Shown one piece after another: positions 1-6,903 of a stretch of 9,385 nt of DNA. The DNA lies in contig JALRHN010000080.1 of assembly GCA_023259575.1 (NCBI GenBank), positions 1 through 9,385 on the forward strand, read 5' to 3'. Under the pieces are notes generated by a model, which was not told the DNA's origin, did not search any database, and saw only the letters and a program-made list of their open reading frames with translations. This stretch comes from Candidatus Kapaibacterium sp. Lineage in GTDB: Bacteria; Bacteroidota; Ignavibacteria; Kapaibacteriales; UBA961. The position numbers and the translations under genes are program-made. The stretch's first letter is position 1, and every line of letters starts with the position of its first letter.

Positions 1-885
1 GGCGATACTATTGTATTAACTGCAGATAGCCCAGAGCAAGTATTTTGGTATCCTTCCAAAGGTTTATTGGAAAATAAAGGATCAAAAGTTCATTGTATCA
101 TTGATACAAATACATTCTATACAGTTCAAGTATTGTCTCCACAGGGATGTCCATCAATAGATACTATTTTTATAAACCTTTTACAAGCACCTAGAATTAG
201 TGGTTTTTCTAAGACAGAATCTATATGCCCAGGAGATTCTATTTCACTGTTAAAGATTTCTACTATTGTAGGTAATCCACCATTTAGAATGTATTGGCAT
301 TCATCTGAATCCCGATTAGATACTCTTAATGCCGATTCTTCCATTATATCCTATACTGTAAAACCAGGTATATCTTCATATTTCCATTTTACTTTAATGG
401 ATGGATCTGGCTGCAAGACAAAAGATTCTGTATTCGTATCACTTTTACCAATACCAGATTTACAGCATATTCCAGATACAATTGTGTGTAAAAATGGTAC
501 TATTCAGTTATGGGCAAAAGGTGGATCTAGATATTTTTGGACTCCTTCCGAGGGACTATCAGACTCAACTTCTGCAAATCCATTGGCAAATCCAGTTTCA
601 TCTACAAATTATACTGTAACTGCTTTCAATGATTCTGGCTGTAGCGTTCAATCTTCAGTATTTCTTAAAGTAGTAGATAGTCCATTAAAACCTATTCTTG
701 TGCAAAAAGATGATACGCTTTTTTCTAGTACATTATCAGGTAGATTCCAATGGTATAGAAATAACAGTAAAATTGCTGGAGCCACTGATTCATTGTTTAT
801 CATAGATTCTGCTGGATATTATAAGGTAGAAGTTTATACACCTGATAATTGTATACATTATTCTGACTCTGTGTTTTGTGCTGTT
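1..885 (+). repeat. Four tandem diverged PKD/Ig-like modules (protein level)
   Basis: Within the T9SS cargo protein, modules cover about bases 1-180, 181-447, 457-678 and 688-885. Each closes with the same signature: Gly or Asn, then Cys (residues 50, 138, 214 and 284 of the visible protein), then four to six residues and a D/S-[ST]-[VI]-F strand. Modules 1 and 3 share a W-x-P-[ST]-x-G-L turn. Modules 2 and 3 also have an opening Cys (76 and 163) that could form a disulfide with the closing one. Module 1 begins just after the position where its opening Cys would lie, outside the window. The repeats have diverged too far to show as DNA repeats. Confidence 0.6.
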
Positions 886-1572
886 GGAACTGCATCGTTA
901 ACAATTGGTAATGCATCCATAAGTAATGGAGAAATTGCAGTATTACCAATATCATTAACGAATCAACAAGATATACAAATCTCTAAAGTAAATGCTTTAG
1001 AAATTACTGTGTCTTGGAATTCTTCTATAGGTTCATTTGAACGTATTGATCCAAAGGGAAGTCAGATTTCACTTATAAATGAAGCTGATTCTACTATTTT
1101 ATCTGGAATCTTTCCTGTTACAGAAAATCAGACCTTATTAGGAAATCTACATATTAAGGGTCTATTAGGTAATAATATTGCTTCGAATATTCATATCAGA
1201 TCTTATAAGCCAAAAAATGGCGTCTTAAAACTAAATAAGCAAGATGGACTGATTGGACTAAACGATATTTGTTATGAAGGCGGGATTCGATTGTGGAAAT
1301 CAGATAAAGCAGTACAGAGAGCTCTTATACAGATAAATCCACAACCTATTAATGATAAAGCAGATATACATCTTTTATTGCCTGAAAAAGGTCAATATAC
1401 ATTGAAAGCTATAACGATAACTGGAGAAATTATTCCCTTATATCAGGGATATTCCTCTACAGGTTATTCTCATCATAGTATTGATTGCAAAAATTTACCA
1501 TCTGGTGTTGTACAAATATTATTACAAACACCAACAGAATCAATCATTGAATCAATTCTCATAGTTCGATAG
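1..1572 (+). CDS. Modular secreted/surface protein with T9SS C-terminal sorting domain (5' partial)
   Basis: The frame is open from base 1, so the true start lies upstream; the first internal start-like codon (TTG at 67) falls inside a domain and is not the start. The visible part is 523 residues ending in TAG. Residues 1-295 hold four diverged beta-sandwich modules of the PKD/Ig-like kind common in Bacteroidota surface proteins. Residues about 300-430 form a further all-beta region, opening with an ASISNGEIAVLPISL stretch that recalls cohesin-like domains; this is a weak call. Residues about 441-523 look like a type A T9SS sorting domain: an N-P-Q-P turn, a hydrophobic strand, ITGEI in place of the usual D-x-x-G-x-x-V, a NLPSGV turn, and a basic final residue. 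T9SS cargo crosses the outer membrane and is released or anchored by this domain. No enzyme domain is visible; adhesion or a structural role is a guess. msrB follows after 10 nt. Confidence 0.85.
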   Translation, partial: GDTIVLTADSPEQVFWYPSKGLLENKGSKVHCIIDTNTFYTVQVLSPQGCPSIDTIFINLLQAPRISGFSKTESICPGDSISLLKISTIVGNPPFRMYWHSSESRLDTLNADSSIISYTVKPGISSYFHFTLMDGSGCKTKDSVFVSLLPIPDLQHIPDTIVCKNGTIQLWAKGGSRYFWTPSEGLSDSTSANPLANPVSSTNYTVTAFNDSGCSVQSSVFLKVVDSPLKPILVQKDDTLFSSTLSGRFQWYRNNSKIAGATDSLFIIDSAGYYKVEVYTPDNCIHYSDSVFCAVGTASLTIGNASISNGEIAVLPISLTNQQDIQISKVNALEITVSWNSSIGSFERIDPKGSQISLINEADSTILSGIFPVTENQTLLGNLHIKGLLGNNIASNIHIRSYKPKNGVLKLNKQDGLIGLNDICYEGGIRLWKSDKAVQRALIQINPQPINDKADIHLLLPEKGQYTLKAITITGEIIPLYQGYSSTGYSHHSIDCKNLPSGVVQILLQTPTESIIESILIVR

Positions 1573-1582
1573 GACTTTCATC

Positions 1583-1978
1583 ATGATACATAAAAGCGAA
1601 GAAGAGTGGAAAAAGGAATTAACAGAAGAGGAATTTATTATTACCAGGAAAAAAGGTACAGAAAGAGCATTTACTGGGAAATATTGGGATCATCATGAAG
1701 AAGGGACATATAATTGTGTATGCTGTGGAGCTGAATTATTTACATCACAAGAAAAATATGAATCAGGATGCGGCTGGCCTTCTTTCTTTGATAGCTCTAA
1801 TCCCCAAAATATAAGCATGGCACCAGATAATAGCCATTGGATGCAAAGGACAGAAATTCTTTGTTCGCAATGCAATGCACATTTAGGACATATCTTTGAC
1901 GATGGACCTAAGCCTACCGGACAAAGGTATTGTGTAAATTCTGCATCTTTAACATTTACTCATCAAAGCAAAAAATAA
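1583..1978 (+). CDS. msrB: Peptide-methionine (R)-S-oxide reductase MsrB
   Basis: This 131-residue protein reduces the R epimer of methionine sulfoxide in proteins and so repairs oxidised methionines, with thioredoxin as the usual reductant. The full MsrB domain is visible. Two zinc-binding CxxC pairs are present (C45/C48 and C94/C97). The GCGWPSF loop carries the likely resolving C63. The HLGHIFDDGPKPTG stretch leads to RYCVNSASL, which holds the catalytic C117. No signal peptide is seen, so it is cytoplasmic. The ATG is preceded by AGGA, which overlaps the stop codon of the upstream gene, and the N-terminus matches the usual start of the family. It lies 10 nt after the T9SS cargo gene and 1 nt before xseB, so cotranscription is likely. 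There is no fused or adjacent msrA in the window. Confidence 0.97.
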   Translation: MIHKSEEEWKKELTEEEFIITRKKGTERAFTGKYWDHHEEGTYNCVCCGAELFTSQEKYESGCGWPSFFDSSNPQNISMAPDNSHWMQRTEILCSQCNAHLGHIFDDGPKPTGQRYCVNSASLTFTHQSKK

Positions 1979-1979
1979 T

Positions 1980-2183
1980 ATGTCAAAAAAATCTCAATTA
2001 ATCAGTTCTGAAGAACAGATCAAAAGACTTGAACACATAGTACAGACACTCGATCAAGGAAATGCAAGTTTAGATGAAATGTTAGCTTTTTATGAAGAAG
2101 GAATGGCTTTAACAGCTTCGTGTAGGAAAGTATTAGATGAAGCAGAACAAAAATTGACAATTCTAGAAAAAAAGAATGCTTAG
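1980..2183 (+). CDS. xseB: Exodeoxyribonuclease VII small subunit XseB
   Basis: This 67-residue protein is the small subunit of exonuclease VII, which degrades single-stranded DNA to oligonucleotides together with the large subunit XseA. The family pattern is clear: an RLEHIVQTLDQG helix, SLDEML, then YEEGMALTASCRKVLDEAE. Together these make the two-helix coiled-coil hairpin of XseB. The length is usual for the family. The ATG lies 1 nt after the msrB stop with no Shine-Dalgarno, so translation probably depends on coupling to msrB. xseA is not in the window; it is often next to xseB in other genomes, so the split is worth noting. The TAG stop overlaps the stop of the convergent peroxidase gene. 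Confidence 0.93.
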   Translation: MSKKSQLISSEEQIKRLEHIVQTLDQGNASLDEMLAFYEEGMALTASCRKVLDEAEQKLTILEKKNA

Positions 2184-3223
2184 GGATGAGAATATGCAGG
2201 ATTATTAATCATAGAACTATCTGTGAGCATTAATAAAAATGCCTCCAGAGCTTGTAATTCTGTATTAGATAAATGAAGAGAATCTATGCGTTTATCTTTA
2301 TTTATAAATCCTTTACCACCATGATTATAGTGTTGTAAAAGTTCAGATAAAGTACTTAGAGATCCATCATGCATATAGGGATAAGTAAGGGCAATACTCC
2401 TTAAACTAGGAGTTTTAAACGTTCCTATATCTTTTTCTAGTTTGGTAGTATTATAATGTCCTTTATCATAATAATGAGTATATAATCCAGTACTATAAAA
2501 GTTATAATCTGTAAAATTATATCCTGAATGACAAGAAGCACATTGAGTTTTATCACTAAAAAATAATTCAATTCCCTGCTTCTCTTTTGGTGTGATATCA
2601 ATATTTACTCCTCTTTTATATAAATCATAGCGAGAATCACCAGAGACAATTGTCCTTGTAAAACATGCTATTGCCTTGCTCACCTTTAATACATCTATAG
2701 AATCATTACCAAAAGCTTTATAGAATAAGGCTTTATATGCACTATTATTTTGAATCGCAGAAACAATATGAGCTTCTGAAGAATACATCTCATTAGGACT
2801 AAGTAAAGCTTCTTTTATCTGTAATTCTAATTGTTGTATTCTACCATCATAAAAAAATGAATTGTGATAAGCAGAATTAACAATCGTAGGTGAATTTCTC
2901 ATGCCAGCTTCATTAGCAACTCCCCTACTGACAGATTTACCAGCATCAGAAAAAGCATTTTCTTGTTTATGGCAAGAAGCACAAGATACAGAGCCATCCT
3001 TAGACAAAGTTTTATCATAGAATAGTTTTTGTCCTAGTATCACAGTTTCATGCTTAATAGGATTATCCAAAGGAAATGGGATTTCAGGAAATCCAATAGG
3101 AGAAGAATATACAATATCTTCACATTCAGAATCTATCGTTTGATTATCCTTACATGAAACAAGTATTATGGACAAAAAGCACAGAATAATTGATATGTGT
3201 TTGTATGGAAGTGAACGTTTCAA
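2180..3223 (-). CDS. Diheme cytochrome c peroxidase (CcpA/MauG family), lipoprotein
   Basis: This 347-residue protein probably reduces hydrogen peroxide in the periplasm, or at a lipid-anchored outer-membrane position, using electrons from small c-type cytochromes. Residues 1-24 form a lipoprotein signal peptide with lipobox L-V-S-C24. Two CASCH heme c sites lie at 81-85 and 228-232. The AFSDAGKSVSRG and RNSPT motifs follow the first heme. PNEM is at 143-146, and FKTPSLRSIALTYPYMHDG at 269-287 supplies the likely distal Met284. The usual FWDGR reads FYDGR here (Y125). The start is TTG at 3223: an in-frame stop lies two codons upstream, there is no ATG before residue 108, and only this start keeps the signal peptide. 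It follows thyX by 9 nt. The family also includes MauG-type enzymes, so peroxidase is the best call but not certain. Confidence 0.93.
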   Translation of the reverse strand: MKRSLPYKHISIILCFLSIILVSCKDNQTIDSECEDIVYSSPIGFPEIPFPLDNPIKHETVILGQKLFYDKTLSKDGSVSCASCHKQENAFSDAGKSVSRGVANEAGMRNSPTIVNSAYHNSFFYDGRIQQLELQIKEALLSPNEMYSSEAHIVSAIQNNSAYKALFYKAFGNDSIDVLKVSKAIACFTRTIVSGDSRYDLYKRGVNIDITPKEKQGIELFFSDKTQCASCHSGYNFTDYNFYSTGLYTHYYDKGHYNTTKLEKDIGTFKTPSLRSIALTYPYMHDGSLSTLSELLQHYNHGGKGFINKDKRIDSLHLSNTELQALEAFLLMLTDSSMINNPAYSHP

Positions 3224-3232
3224 GTTTTACAA

Positions 3233-4108
3233 CTATTGTTTAAAAATTGAAGACATTTTAACGATAAACTCTTCGGCTTCTCTACCTTTTAAGCCAAGAT
3301 CAGCTAATTCTTGTATAGTTGGCATATTCGTATCTCCAAATAATTGCTTTAAAACAGTAATTTCTGGAGCAGTGATACGATGAGAATACAGGATATAATC
3401 CTCGAATGCTTCCCAAGCCAATGGAACAAAAGGCTTTACAAGTTCTGCTATAGCTTCACCAAATACTTGTATTTCATATTGAGCATGAGAATCAATACGC
3501 AAGCGAAGAAAATGGAATAAATTATGGAGATCAATTTTCCAATACCACTCGGTATAATTAGAAACGGGTAAATTTATTCTAGCTATCTCTCTAGCAATTC
3601 CTTGATCTAAATACATTTGATAATCTGCATATGCTTTGTCTTGTCCGGCTTTAAACATTTCTGCAGCTTCATTCGCAATATTATCTGGCAGATGATCATC
3701 TGAACGCCCCTGTTTATTCAGCATACTTTGTGGACGTATATGTTCAGGACTTGGCGTATAGAATTCGTCTTTCATCTCAGAATATCTACCACTATATTCA
3801 TTTACATTTGCGGTACGATGACGAATCCATTGTCTGGCAACAAAAATTGGAAGCTTTACATGAAACTTAAATTCAACCATTTCAAACGGTGTTGTATGAG
3901 CATGGCGCAATAAATATCGAATTAATCCTCGATCTTCATGTAATTTTTTAGTACCCGAGCCATAGGAAACCCTAGCTGCTTGTACAATAGAAGCATCATC
4001 TCCCATAACATCAATTAAGCGCACAAAACCTTTATCTAAGCAGTCTATTCTTTTGCCTAATAAAGCATCTTTATCTACTTGTTGGGTACCAATATTGTTT
4101 TCAGACAT
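3233..4108 (-). CDS. thyX: FAD-dependent thymidylate synthase ThyX
   Basis: ThyX makes dTMP from dUMP with methylenetetrahydrofolate, FAD and NADPH, replacing the unrelated ThyA. The RHRX7S signature is complete (R96-H97-R98 to S106, followed by GRYS). AREIARINLP (172-181) and LRLRIDSHAQYEI (201-213) match the C-terminal substrate- and FAD-binding helices. At 291 residues it belongs to the long ThyX form rather than the roughly 220-250-residue form. I start it at ATG 4108, where GGA lies a suitable distance upstream. A TTG four codons further upstream (4120) is in frame but overlaps that GGA, so I reject it. It is the first gene of a minus-strand unit with the peroxidase and diverges from mscL. 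The protein is cytoplasmic. The presence of thyX suggests, but does not prove, that thyA is absent. Confidence 0.96.
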   Translation of the reverse strand: MSENNIGTQQVDKDALLGKRIDCLDKGFVRLIDVMGDDASIVQAARVSYGSGTKKLHEDRGLIRYLLRHAHTTPFEMVEFKFHVKLPIFVARQWIRHRTANVNEYSGRYSEMKDEFYTPSPEHIRPQSMLNKQGRSDDHLPDNIANEAAEMFKAGQDKAYADYQMYLDQGIAREIARINLPVSNYTEWYWKIDLHNLFHFLRLRIDSHAQYEIQVFGEAIAELVKPFVPLAWEAFEDYILYSHRITAPEITVLKQLFGDTNMPTIQELADLGLKGREAEEFIVKMSSIFKQ

Positions 4109-4290
4109 AATTTTTTCCAATTCTAATCATATAATATGCATAGATAACGGTAGCAAATTACAAAATAAGGCTCAAAATTAAGATTCTATAAATTTAAGTT
4201 CTTTGTTTTGATGTAATATACTTGCTTTGAAGTCCTCTTTTTTTCAATTTGCATATGAATATTGTTATAAAGAATATGATTGGATAAAAA
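4109..4290. promoter_or_regulatory. Divergent promoter region between thyX and mscL
   Basis: These 182 bp separate two divergently transcribed genes and must hold both promoters unless transcription enters from elsewhere. On the minus strand, TAATTTTG (4180 down to 4173) fits the Bacteroidota -7 consensus TAnnTTTG, but I find no TTG at the expected -33 position. TATTAT-like sequences lie nearer thyX. On the plus strand I find no convincing box; a T-rich run at about 4238-4244 is not preceded by a stem. No small gene is visible here. Confidence 0.4.
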
Positions 4291-4737
4291 ATGAACCCGG
4301 TTTTTAAAGAATTCAAAGAATTTGTAAATAAGGGTAATGTTATAGAATTAGCTGTGGGTGTTGTTATTGGCGGTGCATTTGGGAAAATAGTAACATCTCT
4401 TGTCAATGATATCATTATGCCACCAATCGGTGCTTTGGATAAAACAGATTTATCCGGACTTTTTATCAGTTTAAATGGCACATATTATCAAACATTAAAA
4501 CAAGCTAAAGATGCTGGTGCACCAACGCTTAATTATGGTTTATTTTTAAATTCAATATTAGACTTCATCATTGTTTCTACCAGTATTTTTTTATTAACAA
4601 GAGCATTTATTCGATTTCAAAAAAGACAAGTTGAAGCTGAGAATGCAGATAAAATATGTCCATATTGTATCAGCAAAATCTCTATTAATGCTACACGTTG
4701 TCCACAATGCACATCAATTTTAGAAGAAACGCATTAA
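4291..4737 (+). CDS. mscL: Large-conductance mechanosensitive channel MscL, with C-terminal four-Cys tail
   Basis: MscL is an inner-membrane homopentamer that opens under membrane tension to release solutes during hypo-osmotic shock. The 148-residue protein has the canonical start FKEFKEFVNKGNVIELAVGV. The first membrane helix, about 16-45, carries the GGAFGKIVTSLV pore-lining stretch and the DIIMPPIG turn. A periplasmic loop is followed by the NYGLFLNSILDFIIV second helix at about 81-105. After a charged linker the tail carries C-P-Y-C (123-126) and C-P-Q-C (137-140), arranged like a small zinc ribbon. This variant tail is known in a subset of MscL proteins, but zinc binding here is inferred. 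The ATG has only a weak GGA upstream. The BatA-like gene begins 35 nt downstream. Confidence 0.97.
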   Translation: MNPVFKEFKEFVNKGNVIELAVGVVIGGAFGKIVTSLVNDIIMPPIGALDKTDLSGLFISLNGTYYQTLKQAKDAGAPTLNYGLFLNSILDFIIVSTSIFLLTRAFIRFQKRQVEAENADKICPYCISKISINATRCPQCTSILEETH

Positions 4738-4772
4738 TTCTTTCTGCATCAGACTTTTACTAACAAGTACTT

Positions 4773-6863
4773 ATGACTTTTTTAAATCCTTTTGTTCTCT
4801 TTGGTTTAGCTGCTGCAGCTATTCCTATACTTTTGCATTTATTAAATCTTAGAAAACTAAAAACTATTGATTTTAGTACTTTACGATTTTTAAAAGAGCT
4901 TCAAAAAACAAGCATAAGAAAGTTAAAAACGCAACAAATAATCTTACTCATTCTTCGAACGCTCATTGTTATATTTAGTGTACTCGCGTTTTCTCGTCCT
5001 ACAATTAAAAGTACATTACCTTCAATTGGTACTCATGCTAAATCCAGTATAATCGTTGTTTTAGATAATTCATTAAGCATGGATATTACGGATGAAGATG
5101 GTAATAGATTTTCTAAAGCAAAAAAATTGACTTCTGAAATTCTTGGTGCATTAGAAGAAGGCGATGAGATGGCTTTTATTCCTTTATCTTCTTTAATTAA
5201 AAATCGTAAAAGATCCTTTAGTAGAAATTTTGCCTGGTTGAAGGAAGAAATTGACAATTGCTCTGTTAATCCTGCTACTGCAACATTAAATGATGGATTA
5301 AGAGCTGCGCAAGGTCTATTAGATGCATCTTTACATGTTAATAAAGAAATTTATATTCTTACTGATTTACAGCAACAAGAAATTCATTCTTTAGAACTTG
5401 ATTCTATCAAATTATTTGATGATAAAACCTCTGTTTTTTTATTACCATCTTTAGAATCTGCTCATAGTATCGATCAAAATATATCAATTGATACTGCTAT
5501 TTTTATTTCAAGAGTGTATGCACAAGATAAACCTGTTGAACTACAAACAAAGCTTTATAATTCTTCTGCTAGTGATGCAAAAGGGATAATAGTTAGCGTT
5601 TTGTTTAATGGTGAAAGAGTTGCCCAAAGAACAGTAGATATTGGTGCTGGATCATATGCAAATATTTCACTTCAGGGCATTCCACATACTACAGGATTAA
5701 TCAAAGGTGAAATTCAGATAGAAAATGATGTATTAGACAGTGATAATCACAGATATTTTTCATTTATTATTTCATCAGCACCAAGGGTAGCTTTGATTGG
5801 TAATCAAGTAGAGACAGATTTTTTATCATTATCTATAGCACCTCATGCAAGCTTATTGAAAAACTATTCTGCAAATCAATCTGCATCGGTTCATTTTGAA
5901 GATTTCGATATAGTAATTCTGGCTACAACACTTTCACAAACCGAGATGCAAAGAATAGATGCATATATCCAAAATGGTGGCTCTGTTTTATTTTTTCCAT
6001 CTTCAACAGAATCTATCGCAGTCCAACAACAATTCTTTTTGGGTTTGGGTTTAGGACCAATAATATTTCAGGAATTTTCCGAGTCAAATCCAGGAATATG
6101 TATTAGTGCAGATAGACAACATCCGATATTACAAGGGGTTTTTAAAGGATTTAACTCAGAAAGTGGCTTAGGTGATTCTCCTAAAATCATTAAGGCATTA
6201 TGTTCTCAAGCAGGACAATCAATAATATCAATGCAAGGTGGCAGTTTTTTAAATGAGATTAGAAGAGGCGAAGGTAAAGCAATGTATTGCGCGGTACCAC
6301 CAAGCCCAGCATGGAGTTCTTTTCCTTTTACAGGTTTGATGCCTACAATTATCTATAGATCTGCTCAGTATTTATCTGCAAAAGAAGTATTTACATTAGA
6401 AAAAACAGCAGGACAAGAAGCTATCATTGTTATACCAACAAAAAGTTCAGCTAGTTCGATTTTTACTATTAAAGATCCAAATGGATTAGAATCAGATATC
6501 CAAGCTGCCGATTTACCAGGTGGGATGAGTTTACAATTTGGAAAGCCTGAAATTACTGGAGTTTATGGAGTCTTTTCTAAAGATAAGAATCCGATAACAT
6601 CATTAATAGTAAATCAATCTTCTCAAGAAGGACATCTTCTCTATAAAAATCCACAAGAAAGTTTGTCTGCATTAAAGAAAAGACTTAATCATCCAGAATC
6701 TGTTCTTTTGCTAAACAAGAATGAGTCTATAGCAAATTCAGTTGCTAAAGCTAGAATTGGGACAGAATTATGGCGTTTCTTTCTACTTTTAGCTTTGCTT
6801 TGCGCAATTGCTGAAATGATCGTAGCAAAGGTAGCTGGAAGAAAAGCTTCTCCAGTTCTATAA
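4773..6863 (+). CDS. BatA-like VWA-domain membrane protein (long form)
   Basis: This 696-residue protein begins with the N-terminal double-transmembrane domain typical of Bacteroidota BatA-like proteins: helix 1 at about 5-24, a basic cytoplasmic loop with LLNLRKLKTIDFSTLRFLK, and helix 2 at about 54-73. A von Willebrand A-like domain follows, with MIDAS residues D98-x-S-x-S102, T171 and D198. Then come an Ig-like region (about 235-330) and a GATase1-like Rossmann segment (about 338-412: VALIGN, then FDIVILATT, then IQNGGSVLFFPSS). A last helix lies at 667-686. The large central part should face the periplasm. The biochemical role of this family is not established; a scaffold or envelope-stress role is commonly guessed. 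No moxR, DUF58 or other bat partner is in the window. The ATG has no clear Shine-Dalgarno. Confidence 0.85.
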   Translation: MTFLNPFVLFGLAAAAIPILLHLLNLRKLKTIDFSTLRFLKELQKTSIRKLKTQQIILLILRTLIVIFSVLAFSRPTIKSTLPSIGTHAKSSIIVVLDNSLSMDITDEDGNRFSKAKKLTSEILGALEEGDEMAFIPLSSLIKNRKRSFSRNFAWLKEEIDNCSVNPATATLNDGLRAAQGLLDASLHVNKEIYILTDLQQQEIHSLELDSIKLFDDKTSVFLLPSLESAHSIDQNISIDTAIFISRVYAQDKPVELQTKLYNSSASDAKGIIVSVLFNGERVAQRTVDIGAGSYANISLQGIPHTTGLIKGEIQIENDVLDSDNHRYFSFIISSAPRVALIGNQVETDFLSLSIAPHASLLKNYSANQSASVHFEDFDIVILATTLSQTEMQRIDAYIQNGGSVLFFPSSTESIAVQQQFFLGLGLGPIIFQEFSESNPGICISADRQHPILQGVFKGFNSESGLGDSPKIIKALCSQAGQSIISMQGGSFLNEIRRGEGKAMYCAVPPSPAWSSFPFTGLMPTIIYRSAQYLSAKEVFTLEKTAGQEAIIVIPTKSSASSIFTIKDPNGLESDIQAADLPGGMSLQFGKPEITGVYGVFSKDKNPITSLIVNQSSQEGHLLYKNPQESLSALKKRLNHPESVLLLNKNESIANSVAKARIGTELWRFFLLLALLCAIAEMIVAKVAGRKASPVL

Positions 6864-6903
6864 TTTGTATCAAGCTTATTTTTTTACATAATGAGTAAGT
6901 AAA

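Noticed and set aside
4109..4120. TTG at 4120 as the start of thyX
   Set aside because: It adds only four residues and overlaps the GGA that would serve as ribosome site for the ATG at 4108.
4234..4244. T-rich run upstream of mscL as a terminator
   Set aside because: No inverted repeat precedes it on the plus strand, and no gene on that strand ends nearby.
4194..4481. Minus-strand 95-residue reading frame over the mscL start
   Set aside because: It is antisense to conserved MscL sequence, shows no known domain and would fill the divergent promoter region.
6844..6885. Two AAGCTT copies followed by a run of seven T after the BatA-like gene, as a terminator
   Set aside because: The stem would be only 6 bp with a 22-nt loop, and each copy is itself a palindrome, so pairing across the loop is not convincing.
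6891..6902. ATG AGT AAG TAA just before the PAP2 gene as a leader peptide
   Set aside because: Three codons with no ribosome site; in A+T-rich sequence this is expected by chance.
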